Source of the DNA: JACJWR01 sp963752505
GTDB lineage: Bacteria > Actinomycetota > Actinomycetes > S36-B12 > UBA10799
Length of the DNA: 64,000 nt
Direction: 5' to 3'
Assembly (NCBI GenBank): GCA_963752505.1
Contig: CAVVYM010000006.1
Coordinates: 1 to 64,000, forward strand
How positions within the stretch are numbered: position 1 is the first letter of the stretch; every line of letters starts with the position of its first letter. Below the pieces are notes generated by a model that made no database searches, had not been told where the DNA came from, and was given only the letters and a program-made list of their open reading frames with translations. Both the position numbers and the translations under genes were made by a program. Below, piece after piece: positions 23,607 to 32,197 of the stretch.

Positions 23607-25277
23607 ATGAACACGCACGTGACGTCGGTGCTTGCTGAGGCCAGCCTGATGTGGATCTCCGCTCGTGGGCTGGGATTGGCCGCTTGGCTGACCAGTTCAC
23701 TCACCGTTGCCTTCGGACTTCTCACTGCGCAACCGGCCATCCGGGCCCGCATATCCCCCGGCTCACGCCTGACCGCACACCGGATGCTGGCGTTCGGCGC
23801 CGTGGTTCTGGCGATGGGTCATGTGCTGGTGCTGCTACCGGACCCGTACGCCAAACTCACCTGGGTTGACGTGTTCGTGCCGGGTTTGGCAGAGCAGATG
23901 GCACTTCCAACGGCCCTCGGCACGGTCGCCTTCGTGGTGCTCCTGTTGGTCACAGGGGTGTCACTGCTCAGGCTGCCGCTTGGCTCCAACACGTGGCGGG
24001 CAGTGCACGCCACCGCGTTCGCCGTGTGGCCGCTGGCAACGGCGCACTACGTGCTGGCTGGAACTGACGCCACCCGCGCATGGTCAGTCGTGATGCTGGT
24101 CTCGACATCAGCCCTGCTGGCTGCGCTACTCATCGCCCGGGGCTGGACCCCGGCGCTGCAGTGGGTGCGAGTACGAGGTCGGCACCCCGTCGACGCAGCG
24201 TTCACAACCGATGCCTCTGAACGCGTAGGCGCAGCCGGTCTGGCACCGCCACCTGCCAGCGGCCCGGCATCGTCGCCCGGCCTGCGCGCAGTTGCGCCCC
24301 AAGACCTCAGAGTCATCCGCACCCGAGCCAACACCGCGGACGCGCTCACGATCGAGTTTGACCGCCCAGCCGGCTTCGAGTTCGCCCCCGGTCAGTTCCT
24401 CACCCTCCGGGTACCGCTCGATCAGGGGTACGCGGCGCGGTGCTATTCGCTGTCGAGCACCCCAGACGACGGCGTGCTCGCCATCACCGTGAAGCGAGTG
24501 CCTGGTGGCGCGGCTTCAACGTGGCTGGTCGAACACGCCTCCCCCGGGATGCATCTGACTGCCCTGCCACCGTCGGGCACATTTCGACTGGACGCTGGCC
24601 AGGACCCTTTGCTCATGTGCGCAGCTGGCAGCGGCATTACGCCGCTCTATTCGATGATCAGCCACGAGTTGACGCACGGCCAACGGCACATCTCCTTGCT
24701 CTACGCCAACACCGACTCCGGCAACGTGATTTTCGGAGATGAACTCGCCGAATTGGCCAGACGCTATCCCGAAAGGTTCGAGTTGATCGTGTGGTTGGAG
24801 TGCACTCGCGGGCGCCCGACCACCGACGACCTGACGGCCCTGTTCGCTGCGCACAGCGGCGCCCAGATGTACCTATGCGGACCAGCCGGGTTCGCCGCGG
24901 TGGTGCGCACCAGTGCGACGCAGGCAGGCTGGCCGGATGATCGAGTGCATTTCGAGGAGTTCGCATCTTTGGGTAGCGATCCCTTTGAACTTCTGACTCG
25001 CCGAACCACTGATGCCGCCACCTCCTCGACCACTCTGCAGGTGAGCGTGGCAGGGGAAAGGGTGGTCGTACCGTGGGATGACGACCTGTCGTTGGTCGAG
25101 GCGCTGCTAGTAGCGGGTGTGGACGCGCCACGATCGTGTATGGCCGGTCGATGCGCCACGTGTGTGTGCACTGTGGTGTCTGGAGAGGTAGAGACCCGCG
25201 CGACGGTGCGCAACGGCGAGGCAGTTCTCGCCTGCCAAACCCGGCCGGTGGGCGGATTGGTGCGAGTGGACTTCTGA
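23607..25277 (+). CDS. Ferric-reductase-like membrane domain fused to ferredoxin-NAD(P)H reductase
   Basis: A 556-residue fusion starting at ATG 23607; the longer reading crosses the operator. Residues 1-185 form a membrane domain with four helix-borne histidines (AHRMLAF, MGHVLV, VHATAF, AHYVLAG) that can bind two hemes. After a Pro/Ala linker comes a flavin-binding barrel (RCYSLSSTPDDG), then the NAD(P)-binding domain (GSGITPLYSMI, LCGPAGF). A C-terminal plant-type 2Fe-2S ferredoxin ends the protein (SCMAGRCATCVC and later ACQ). Electrons should pass from NAD(P)H through FAD and the iron-sulfur cluster to heme, and out across the membrane. Metal or flavin reduction outside the cell is an inference supported by the nearby ApbE. 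Confidence 0.92.
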   Translation: MNTHVTSVLAEASLMWISARGLGLAAWLTSSLTVAFGLLTAQPAIRARISPGSRLTAHRMLAFGAVVLAMGHVLVLLPDPYAKLTWVDVFVPGLAEQMALPTALGTVAFVVLLLVTGVSLLRLPLGSNTWRAVHATAFAVWPLATAHYVLAGTDATRAWSVVMLVSTSALLAALLIARGWTPALQWVRVRGRHPVDAAFTTDASERVGAAGLAPPPASGPASSPGLRAVAPQDLRVIRTRANTADALTIEFDRPAGFEFAPGQFLTLRVPLDQGYAARCYSLSSTPDDGVLAITVKRVPGGAASTWLVEHASPGMHLTALPPSGTFRLDAGQDPLLMCAAGSGITPLYSMISHELTHGQRHISLLYANTDSGNVIFGDELAELARRYPERFELIVWLECTRGRPTTDDLTALFAAHSGAQMYLCGPAGFAAVVRTSATQAGWPDDRVHFEEFASLGSDPFELLTRRTTDAATSSTTLQVSVAGERVVVPWDDDLSLVEALLVAGVDAPRSCMAGRCATCVCTVVSGEVETRATVRNGEAVLACQTRPVGGLVRVDF

Positions 25278-25311
25278 TCCGCCCGTTGGTGACCGCCGTG
25301 GCGGAGTGGTT

Positions 25312-26094
25312 CTAGACGCCGCGGGGCCGCAGATAGCGCTGGGCCAGTGCCCCGGCGGTATCGAAGGCCAACGCGATGAGAGCCACCAAGGCCGCGCCGA
25401 TGAAGATCGCGGTCGGCCGGTTCAGCTTCAACCCCGCATTGATCGTTTCACCGAGACCGCCAGCACCGATGAGGAAGGCCAGTGACGCCATACCGACGTT
25501 GATCACCGCCGCCGTTCTCACTCCGGCCACGATCACCGGCACAGCCAGCGGGAGTTCGATCTTGCGCAGCCGTTGCAGCGCCGTCATCCCCATACCCTTG
25601 CCGGCCTCGATCACCGAGGTATCCACCTGCTGCAGTCCCACAATCGTGTTACGGAGCACCGGGAGCAGGGCGAAAGTGGCCAAAGCGATCACAGCCGTGG
25701 TCACACCCTGGCCCAGCCAGACGAAGAACAGCACGATCAGCCCGTACGCCGGCACTGCCTGACCCAAACCAAGCACCGTGACCAGGGCGTCTTTCAGCTT
25801 GGGAGCGCCGCGGCGGGTCACCACGATTCCCAGCGGGACAGCTACCGCCACCACCAAGAGGGTCGACCAGAACGACAACGTGATCTGCTGCCGCATCTGG
25901 CGGGCAAGGCTCGCCGGTTCGAGGATTCGCTCGGTGGTGCTGTCGAAGTCGGTGTATTGCCACACGAAGACGGCTAGGACCAAGAGCACGACGGCCAGCG
26001 CGGGGGTGATGATGAGGTCGAGATTCGCCGCGTTCCACTTGCGTGTGGTCCGCGCGCTCTCGTCCGTTGCGACTTCGGCAATGGCGGTGCTCAT
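25312..26094 (-). CDS. Osmoprotectant ABC transporter permease
   Basis: A 260-residue permease with about six helices, of the OpuC/OsmW type. The EAA-like loop (VIEAGKGMGMTALQRLRKIE) contacts the ATPase. The 4-bp ATGA overlap with the upstream ATPase gene indicates translational coupling. It is the last gene of the four-gene operon. Together with the permease at 27242 it forms the membrane channel for glycine betaine, choline or related solutes. Confidence 0.92.
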   Translation of the reverse strand: MSTAIAEVATDESARTTRKWNAANLDLIITPALAVVLLVLAVFVWQYTDFDSTTERILEPASLARQMRQQITLSFWSTLLVVAVAVPLGIVVTRRGAPKLKDALVTVLGLGQAVPAYGLIVLFFVWLGQGVTTAVIALATFALLPVLRNTIVGLQQVDTSVIEAGKGMGMTALQRLRKIELPLAVPVIVAGVRTAAVINVGMASLAFLIGAGGLGETINAGLKLNRPTAIFIGAALVALIALAFDTAGALAQRYLRPRGV

Positions 26095-27245
26095 GCGAGC
26101 TCACCGGTCGGCGTTGACGACCCTCCGCCGTTGGCCATTCCCACCACGAAGTGGGCCAGGCTCTCGATCGTGCAGCACCCTTGGTAGCGGCCGTTGCCAT
26201 CCACAACGACGGCGTGGCCGCTGGACGATTGCAGCATCGCCGACAATGCGTCCTGCAAGGTGTCCTCCGGCTGCAATTGCACCGAGATTGCACGCCCGGC
26301 CTTCGCAAGTTCGGACGAACTGTTCAGGGATCGCTCATTGATCCAGCAGATCGGCCGGTTGTCGTGATCGACCAGCACGGCGTATCCACTGCCGGATTCC
26401 GCCAGGGCGGCGAGCGCCTGACCCCGATGCACCGGATCCCGCAGCACCACCAGCGGGTCAATGTCAATGTCGCGCACTCGTTTGAGCGTGAGGGACTTCA
26501 GGATTGCCCCCGACCCAAGGAAGTTCTCGACGAACTCATCGGCCGGCTCGGCGAGAATCACCTCTGGTTTGTCCAGCTGCGCGATCTGCGATCCTTCGCG
26601 CAGGATCGCAATGCGATCGCCCATCTTCACCGCCTCGTCGATGTCGTGGGTGACGAAGACGATCGTCTTGCGCAGGGTGCTCTGCAACCGGAGGAACTCG
26701 TTTTGCAGCCGGTCCCGGGTGATCGGGTCAATCGCTCCGAACGGCTCATCCATCAGCAACACGTCCGGATCCGCCCCGAGCGCCCGGGCCACACCCACTC
26801 GCTGCGCCTGGCCGCCGGAGAGCTCCGAGGGATACCGGTCGCGGTAGACCACGGGATCCATGCCCACCAGTTCGAGCAACTCGTCGATCCGCGCAGCCAC
26901 GCGATCCTTGGGCCACTTCAGCAGTTCCGGCACCGTGGCGATGTTCTCGGCGATGGTGCGGTGCGGGAACAGACCCACCTGCTGAATCACGTACCCGATT
27001 CGACGCCGCAACTTGTTCGGATCCACCGTGGTGACGTCTTCACCCTCGTAGACGATGCTGCCTTCGGTGGGTTCGATCATTCGGTTGATCAGCCGCAGCG
27101 TCGTAGATTTCCCGCAGCCGGAAGGCCCCACCAGGACCAGGATCTCCCCCGGTTCTACCGCCAACGAGAGGTCTCGAACCGCCGGTTCATCCACCCCCTC
27201 GTAGGTTTTGCTGACGTGGCGAAGTTCGATCTGTGGAGTAGTCAT
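26091..27245 (-). CDS. opuCA: Osmoprotectant ABC transporter ATPase with CBS domains
   Basis: A 384-residue cytosolic ATPase. Walker A GPSGCGKST, signature LSGGQAQRV, Walker B VLLMDEPFG and the switch His (FVTHD) are all present. The C-terminal ~110 residues contain a CBS pair (DPVHRGQALAALAESGSGYA; VQLQPEDTLQDALSAMLQSS), which in OpuA/OpuC systems senses ionic strength or nucleotides. The gene overlaps both permease genes by 4 bp. Confidence 0.95.
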   Translation of the reverse strand: MTTPQIELRHVSKTYEGVDEPAVRDLSLAVEPGEILVLVGPSGCGKSTTLRLINRMIEPTEGSIVYEGEDVTTVDPNKLRRRIGYVIQQVGLFPHRTIAENIATVPELLKWPKDRVAARIDELLELVGMDPVVYRDRYPSELSGGQAQRVGVARALGADPDVLLMDEPFGAIDPITRDRLQNEFLRLQSTLRKTIVFVTHDIDEAVKMGDRIAILREGSQIAQLDKPEVILAEPADEFVENFLGSGAILKSLTLKRVRDIDIDPLVVLRDPVHRGQALAALAESGSGYAVLVDHDNRPICWINERSLNSSSELAKAGRAISVQLQPEDTLQDALSAMLQSSSGHAVVVDGNGRYQGCCTIESLAHFVVGMANGGGSSTPTGELA

Positions 27246-27904
27246 GCCGTCCTCGTGGGTTGTCGCGCGGTCAACCGTCCGAGGCCGCGCAGGACGATGT
27301 CGATCGCCAGTGCGAGGACCAAGGACAGGATCACGCCGGTCCAGATGGATTCAAGGGAGTTGGGCAAGGGCAGCCGGGCCAGCCCGGATTTGATGAAGTC
27401 ACCGACCCCGCCTCCCGCGACCAGAGTCGCGATCGCCGAAATCCCCACCGTGAGCAGCGCCGACACGCGAACACCCGCGAGGATGACCGGCCAGGCAAGC
27501 GGCAGCTGAACCTTGAGCAGCACCTGCGTGGGCGTCAGGCCCATGCCACGCGCCGACTCCAGGACACTGGGTTCAACGGCCGACAGTCCCGTGGTGGTGT
27601 TTCGCAGGATCGGCAGGATCGCGTAAAGGAATAGCGCGATGAACGAAGGAGTGAATCCCAAGCCCACCAGCGGGATGAAGATCGTGAACAGCGCCAACGA
27701 CGGAATCGTCAAAAACACCGACGCGATCGCCAACGACAGGTCACGGGCGAATGGCCGATGCCGTGTGATCACGCCCACGGTGATCGCAACCGCACCGGCG
27801 GCAAGGGTCACCGTCACCACGTAGGTCAAAGTCTCAAGGACGGTGGTGAGAACTTGATCGCCTCGACTAGAGACGAAGTCCCACCAACTGGTCAAACCAT
27901 CCAC
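27242..27904 (-). CDS. opuCB: Osmoprotectant ABC transporter permease
   Basis: A 220-residue permease, five to six helices, with the EAA-like region SVLESARGMGLTPTQVLLKV. The start at ATG 27904 (MDGLTSWWDFVSSRG) is typical of OpuCB proteins. It follows the binding-protein gene after an 86-bp gap holding a long hairpin, and overlaps the ATPase gene by 4 bp. Confidence 0.93.
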   Translation of the reverse strand: MDGLTSWWDFVSSRGDQVLTTVLETLTYVVTVTLAAGAVAITVGVITRHRPFARDLSLAIASVFLTIPSLALFTIFIPLVGLGFTPSFIALFLYAILPILRNTTTGLSAVEPSVLESARGMGLTPTQVLLKVQLPLAWPVILAGVRVSALLTVGISAIATLVAGGGVGDFIKSGLARLPLPNSLESIWTGVILSLVLALAIDIVLRGLGRLTARQPTRTA

Positions 27905-27944
27905 AGCGGAATGCCCTTCTGGGAAGATTTCGGCAATGCAGCGA

Positions 27945-27982
27945 CAGGTGAGCGCAGATGGTTAACCCATCGCGCTCACCTG
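27945..27982 (-). terminator. Long intercistronic hairpin in the osmoprotectant operon
   Basis: CAGGTGAGCGC (27945-27955) and GCGCTCACCTG (27972-27982) are perfect 11-bp inverted repeats. The loop itself holds ATGG-ttaac-CCAT. On the transcript this gives a stem of about 15 bp with small bulges right after the binding-protein stop. There is no U-run, so it is more likely a 3' stability or attenuation element that keeps binding-protein levels above those of the membrane subunits than a full terminator. Confidence 0.6.
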
Positions 27983-27990
27983 AAGCACCG

Positions 27991-28956
27991 CTAGTTGATG
28001 ATTCCCTGCTGTTGCAGGTAGTCCTTGGCAACTTCAGCCGGGTCCTCGCCCTCAGCCGACACCCGCGCGTTCAGCTTGGCCATTTCCTCGTTGTTGAGGG
28101 GCTCGAGAATCGCGTTGGTGATGCCGTCGAAGGCTTCCGGCGCCTTGTCGTAGGTTTCCTGCCGGAAAGTGGCCGAAACGTTGTACAGGATGTTCACGCC
28201 CGGATCCTCCACAACAGTGAGGTCGAGGGCGGCAATCCGGCCATCAGTGGTGAACACCTCACCGAAGGTGCAGTTGCCGGCAGCCGTTTCGGTGTAGATC
28301 ACGCCGGTGTCGAGAATCCGCTGCTGGTTGTCCGGCAGCTCGATCCCGGTGGCTTCCTCGGTGAGGATGAGCCCGTCAGGTCGGGTTGGGAACTCGGACT
28401 CCATGCACACGACTGCGTCGGGGTTGTCGCGCACGTACTCCATCATTGATTGCAGCGTGTAGCCGCCACCGTTGGCCTCGGTGACGTCCGGGCCGGTGGC
28501 GAAGCCGTAGGTGTTGTTGAACGGCGAGAGCCCGGCCCAAACGATCTGGTTCTCCTCGAGATCCTTCTCCTTGACGTTCGCGGTCAGTTCCTCAGGATCG
28601 AAACTCGGGTCTTCCTGACCGAGGTGCACCGTCCAACCGGTGCCGTTGTATTCCATGTAGACATCGATCTGGCCAGACTCCAATGCGGCCCGGGCGATCT
28701 CGGTACCGCCGAGGTCAACCTTGTCGTCGACGTTGGCGCCGGCGGCCTCGAATGCCTGGACCATCATCTGCCCAAGGATCAACTGCTCGTCGAAGTCCTT
28801 GGAACCAACTGCGACGTCGATGCCGGAAAGGTCGTATTCCTGGGCTATCGCATCGCCGCTCGGCGCGTCCTGCGAATCGCTGCTACTCGAACAGCCAGTC
28901 AGTGCAATTGCCAGTGCGCCGGCTCCGGCCACGGCAGAAAAAACAGACTTGCGCAT
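27991..28956 (-). CDS. opuCC: Osmoprotectant-binding lipoprotein
   Basis: A 321-residue solute-binding protein. ATG 28956 has a strong site (gaggagatgg). The signal has lipobox ALTGC and Cys about residue 22, followed by a Ser/Asp linker. The mature part matches OpuAC-type glycine-betaine/choline-binding proteins (IDVAVGSKDFDEQLILGQMM; VYMEYNGTGW; GFATGPDVTEANGG). First gene of the operon; it delivers substrate to the permeases from the outer face of the membrane. Confidence 0.94.
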   Translation of the reverse strand: MRKSVFSAVAGAGALAIALTGCSSSSDSQDAPSGDAIAQEYDLSGIDVAVGSKDFDEQLILGQMMVQAFEAAGANVDDKVDLGGTEIARAALESGQIDVYMEYNGTGWTVHLGQEDPSFDPEELTANVKEKDLEENQIVWAGLSPFNNTYGFATGPDVTEANGGGYTLQSMMEYVRDNPDAVVCMESEFPTRPDGLILTEEATGIELPDNQQRILDTGVIYTETAAGNCTFGEVFTTDGRIAALDLTVVEDPGVNILYNVSATFRQETYDKAPEAFDGITNAILEPLNNEEMAKLNARVSAEGEDPAEVAKDYLQQQGIIN

Positions 28957-29004
28957 CAAACCATCTCCTCGGATCCATCTTTGTAAAGGTCTCTTGAATC
29001 CGAC

Positions 29005-29035
29005 ACCTTACCGAAGCCCCGAAGGAAATCGTCAA
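29005..29035 (-). promoter_or_regulatory. Candidate promoter of the osmoprotectant operon
   Basis: On the minus strand TTGACG (29035-29030) and TAAGGT (29010-29005) are separated by 19 bp, about 50 bp before the start codon. The -35 match is good and the -10 moderate. Assigned by eye only. Confidence 0.4.
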
Positions 29036-29144
29036 CACCCCCGCACGCCAGCGTTTCGGCTGGCTACAGCCGGAGGTCCCCTGAGCGGCGTCTGCGCAGC
29101 CCAGCAGCGCACTGGTGGGTTAAGCCTAAGAGGGCGCCTCCGCG

Positions 29145-29321
29145 TTATGCCAGAACGTACATTGAGGAGGCGTCTGAGGCGTCCGCGTACTGTGTCATAG
29201 CAGTGACGATGGAGACGTCAGCCGTGGCTACCCTCAATCCAATCATGCTCCCGCCGCCCAGGGAATTCCGCGTTCCACTCAGTTGCCGCAGTCGCGGCGT
29301 CTCCCACATCTGCTTCTCCAT
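29145..29321 (-). CDS. Small ORF, possible RiPP-precursor-like peptide
   Basis: A 58-residue frame from ATG 29321, with aggat about 9 bases upstream. The N-terminus MEKQMWETPRLRQLSG carries an aromatic-x-x-Pro-x-Leu-x-x-x-Gly pattern (WETPRLRQLSG), close to the YxxPxLxxxG recognition motif in leader peptides bound by PqqD-like domains. A GGG segment follows, then a Ser/Thr/Ala-rich C-terminal half with ATADVSIVTAMTQYADASDA. No lasso cyclase or protease lies nearby; the only PqqD-like protein in the window is at 41396. It may simply be an unrelated small protein or a chance ORF. Confidence 0.35.
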   Translation of the reverse strand: MEKQMWETPRLRQLSGTRNSLGGGSMIGLRVATADVSIVTAMTQYADASDASSMYVLA

Positions 29322-29356
29322 GCGGCGTGATCCTAGCGTCGTCAGCCTCAACCCAC

Positions 29357-29385
29357 AATGATCATGGATTGAAAAATGATCATGG
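29357..29385. repeat. Paired AATGATCATGG direct repeats
   Basis: AATGATCATGG occurs at 29357-29367 and again at 29375-29385, an 18-bp period. Each contains the palindrome ATGATCAT. They lie 36-64 bp upstream of the small ORF at 29145-29321, a suitable position for a regulator binding two turns of DNA. Confidence 0.55.
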
Positions 29386-29908
29386 GATGGTTTAGTGACA
29401 CCTTCCCGGCGCCGCCTTAGTGCGCCACCAAGGTCTCCTCCTGCTGGCGCATCACGCGCGCCGGCCTCGGCCACCAACGACACCGAAACCGGAGCGGACG
29501 ACCTTCCAGCGCTCGCCCTCTGCCCACCCACACCTGACTTGCGCGCTCAGAGTTTCTCCATGGTCCCCGTCGGCGACCACGAGGCCGAGCTTCGCGCCCA
29601 GGCAAGTGACCGGGACGTCTGGGTTGTAGGTGGCGGCGGCAAGCCCTGCCAATGCGACGAGCTCGAGCAGAAACCGAAGAGCCAAGTTCCACCCAGCCAT
29701 CGGCTGCCGCGTGTTGGGCGCCTTACTGCGGGCATCGCAACGCCCACTGTCACATGGGGCTGTGTCACCAGCGGCCCCTTGGGGCTGTTTCACCAGCGCG
29801 TCGCAGGTGGCGGCGCGGGCGCCGGTAGACCGAACCCGGTTGCGGAGGGCTGCCCGGGATGGCTAGGTTCATTACTCCAAAAACACGTGAAGCCTCGAGG
29901 AGAATCGA
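29386..29908. other. Intergenic region without a convincing gene
   Basis: Open frames on both strands are Arg/Pro-rich and without domains. The last 15 bases provide the ribosome site (gaggagaa) of the next gene. A promoter could not be assigned. Confidence 0.45.
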
Positions 29909-30418
29909 ATGGCACTGCCGCCACCACCCGACGGATGGACCCGCTACTTGGTCAAGAGCAAGTTCGGGGCGGGCCGCGACTTCGCTGTGCTCGATCCAGA
30001 CACCGAGGCGCAGCGGTTCTTCGTCGACGGCAAACTCGGAACCCGCCCGAAGGCCGACATCCGCGACAGCGCCGACGCGGTTGTCTACCAGGTGCGGGGG
30101 AAACTACTGGGCATTCCCAAGCACATGACCATCTCCGACGCCGACGGGCAGGAAGTGGCGTCGTTGAAGGCGCAGATGTTCTCGCCGATCAAGTCGCGGA
30201 TGACGCTGACTCTCAGCGACGGACAGACCTGGGAGCTCGAGGGCAGCCTCATGGAGAAGGAGTACGCCATCTCCTCCGCGGGCCGACCGGTGGTGCAGAT
30301 CACCCAGAAGTGGGTCACTATCCGCGACGCCTACACCCTTGATGTGGCCGCCGGGGTCGACCCGGGCCTGGCCCTGGCGGTGCTGTGGGGCGTCGACCGC
30401 TGGGTCGAAAAGGACTGA
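29909..30418 (+). CDS. LURP-one-related (YxjI/Tubby-like) protein
   Basis: A 169-residue soluble protein from ATG 29909 with a strong site (gaggagaa). It has the LURP-one/scramblase-like beta-barrel pattern: YLVKSKFGAGRDFAVLD, VVYQVRGKLLGIPKHMTISD, MFSPIKSRMTLTL, MEKEYAISSAGRPVVQITQK and a final hydrophobic helix (VDPGLALAVLWGVDRWV). Bacterial members have no proven function; membrane or lipid association is a family-level guess. Probably monocistronic. Confidence 0.85.
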   Translation: MALPPPPDGWTRYLVKSKFGAGRDFAVLDPDTEAQRFFVDGKLGTRPKADIRDSADAVVYQVRGKLLGIPKHMTISDADGQEVASLKAQMFSPIKSRMTLTLSDGQTWELEGSLMEKEYAISSAGRPVVQITQKWVTIRDAYTLDVAAGVDPGLALAVLWGVDRWVEKD

Positions 30419-30591
30419 TGAAGCCCCGGTAAAACCCAAACCCAACCCACCCTGCGAATTCTTCGTTGATGGTGTCCGGCGCCATGCCGCTGGTCGTCAA
30501 GCACCGACTGCAGCGTGGCCTGCCGTGAGGTGGGCAGATGGCGAAGGATCCCAACGGGAGCCATCATCCGCGACGCTTGGTCATCGCGAAC

Positions 30592-31602
30592 TCACTGCCC
30601 ATCCGATCGTGTGAACTCGTCGACCAGCTCCTGCACCCTTTCTGGGTCGGGGCCGCCGGGGCGCGCCTGCTGCAGCGCCAGACGGGCGATCACCCGTCGC
30701 TCGACGTCGAACCTTCGACGCTGGTCGCGGTCGAGTTGGCGGCGCTTGGCGAACATGCCAGACCAACTGGCGAAGACTCCTGCTTCCTGCGTTGAAATGC
30801 CGAGCCGGTTCCCAGCGGCAGCCGCACCCTCAGTGAGCCGATGGATGTCCTGTTGCCGGACACGGACGGCCACGATGACCGCCGCGACGAGGAGCAGCAC
30901 CAGCAAAGCCAGGCCCAAGGGCGGGAAAGCCTCATCGGAGAGGTCAAAGATCCCGTTGAGCGCGACATGTCCTGACACCGCCAGCGCGAAACCCCACCAC
31001 GCCCAGGCCAGCGACCTCCGGCGATACACCGCGATCCCGATGGCCAGCCCAGTCCAGAAGGTCAGCATGGGGTGAGCGAACGGACTCACCAGTCCCCGCA
31101 GCAGGAACTCCTGCAGCAGTGTTCCCTCTTGGTCGGTGGTGGCAAAGTAAATGGCATCCTCGGTCACGGCAAAGCCAAGGCCGATCCAGCCCGCAGTAAC
31201 AATGCCGTCCAACGCACCGTCGACCTCGCCACGGCGCACAGCCCACACCACGCCCAGGCCCTTCATCGTCTCCTCGACCACCGGAGCCACAACGACTCCG
31301 GACACGATCGCGCCCAGGGCCGCGTCACCAATGGTGTTGCCCAGGGCGCCGCCCAGAGCCGCGACGGTGGCGCCCCACAGCAGCGCATGAACGCGCGTGG
31401 ACCACCGCTGGGGATGGACCCTGTCCAACCACAACAGCGCCGGGCCAACAATCACCAGCGGCACCAGTGCCAACCCGATAGCCCAAGGGCTAGACGCCGC
31501 CTCCGCGACGACCAGCACCAGCACCAGAGGTGCTGACACCACCACCGGCCAACTCAGCCACCTCGGAAGACCCTTGCGAGGTGATTCCTGCGCGCGAACC
31601 AT
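30592..31602 (-). CDS. PrsW-family intramembrane metalloprotease
   Basis: A 336-residue membrane protein from ATG 31602 (ggaagg upstream). About eight helices carry the PrsW signatures: VVEETMKGLG (EExxK), GFAVTEDAIYF, AHPMLTFWTG and SGHVALNGIFD. The Glu and His residues are the expected metal ligands. PrsW cleaves anti-sigma factors in Bacillus; the actinobacterial substrate is unknown. The C-terminal ~80 residues form a soluble charged tail. It converges with the LURP-one gene. Confidence 0.9.
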   Translation of the reverse strand: MVRAQESPRKGLPRWLSWPVVVSAPLVLVLVVAEAASSPWAIGLALVPLVIVGPALLWLDRVHPQRWSTRVHALLWGATVAALGGALGNTIGDAALGAIVSGVVVAPVVEETMKGLGVVWAVRRGEVDGALDGIVTAGWIGLGFAVTEDAIYFATTDQEGTLLQEFLLRGLVSPFAHPMLTFWTGLAIGIAVYRRRSLAWAWWGFALAVSGHVALNGIFDLSDEAFPPLGLALLVLLLVAAVIVAVRVRQQDIHRLTEGAAAAGNRLGISTQEAGVFASWSGMFAKRRQLDRDQRRRFDVERRVIARLALQQARPGGPDPERVQELVDEFTRSDGQ

Positions 31603-31793
31603 CGGGCCATCCTTCCACACCTCTTCAGGTCCCCACGGGATTCGCAATTGCCGGGTCTGCTCATCGAAGTAGCCCAGGCTGCGCCGGCATAGGCATGGGA
31701 GAACCCGTTCCGGCAGGCACCGGCTAATTCGGGGTGGGTCGGGCGCGCACCGCGCCTTCGCTAGGCCGCGAACGGGGCGGTTGACGACCTCTA

Positions 31794-31985
31794 CTAGCCG
31801 CCAGTGATGGCTTCGTCCCCCGGTTCACGGCCGTGGTTTGAGTCGGGGGCAATCTCGTCAATCTGTTCCCGGTCTGCGAGGTAGGCCGGTTCGTTCGGTT
31901 CCCGTTCCTGTGAGTCGATCTCTTCGTTCTGGTCGGCATCGGTGCGTGCCAAGTCAGACCAGGTCTGCGGTCGTTTGTCTGCCAT
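31794..31985 (-). CDS. Small acidic hypothetical protein
   Basis: A 63-residue protein from ATG 31985 with a near-ideal aggaggg site four bases upstream. It is strongly acidic and disordered-looking (QTWSDLARTDADQNEEIDSQ, then repeats of E/D/R). No cysteine or hydrophobic core. The strong ribosome site makes it likely to be real. Function unknown. Confidence 0.6.
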   Translation of the reverse strand: MADKRPQTWSDLARTDADQNEEIDSQEREPNEPAYLADREQIDEIAPDSNHGREPGDEAITGG

Positions 31986-32197
31986 TAGCCCTCCTAGGCT
32001 CCGGTTCAGGCTAGCCGGAGAACACATCGTTTTCGGCGGTCAAACGGGCAAATGTACGCCAAACGTTGGCGCATGCGCGTGCCCCACTCGGCGTACAACC
32101 GTCCGCCGGTCGCGCCTGCCTCCTAGGTATGGCATCTAGCCTGGAGGTGGAGCCGCGATGCGGTCGGCATCGCGACGCGATTGCTGCGAGGTGCGCC

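Noticed and set aside
29395..30342. 315-codon plus-strand frame overlapping the LURP-one gene
   Set aside because: Out of frame with the real gene and Arg-rich; a shadow.
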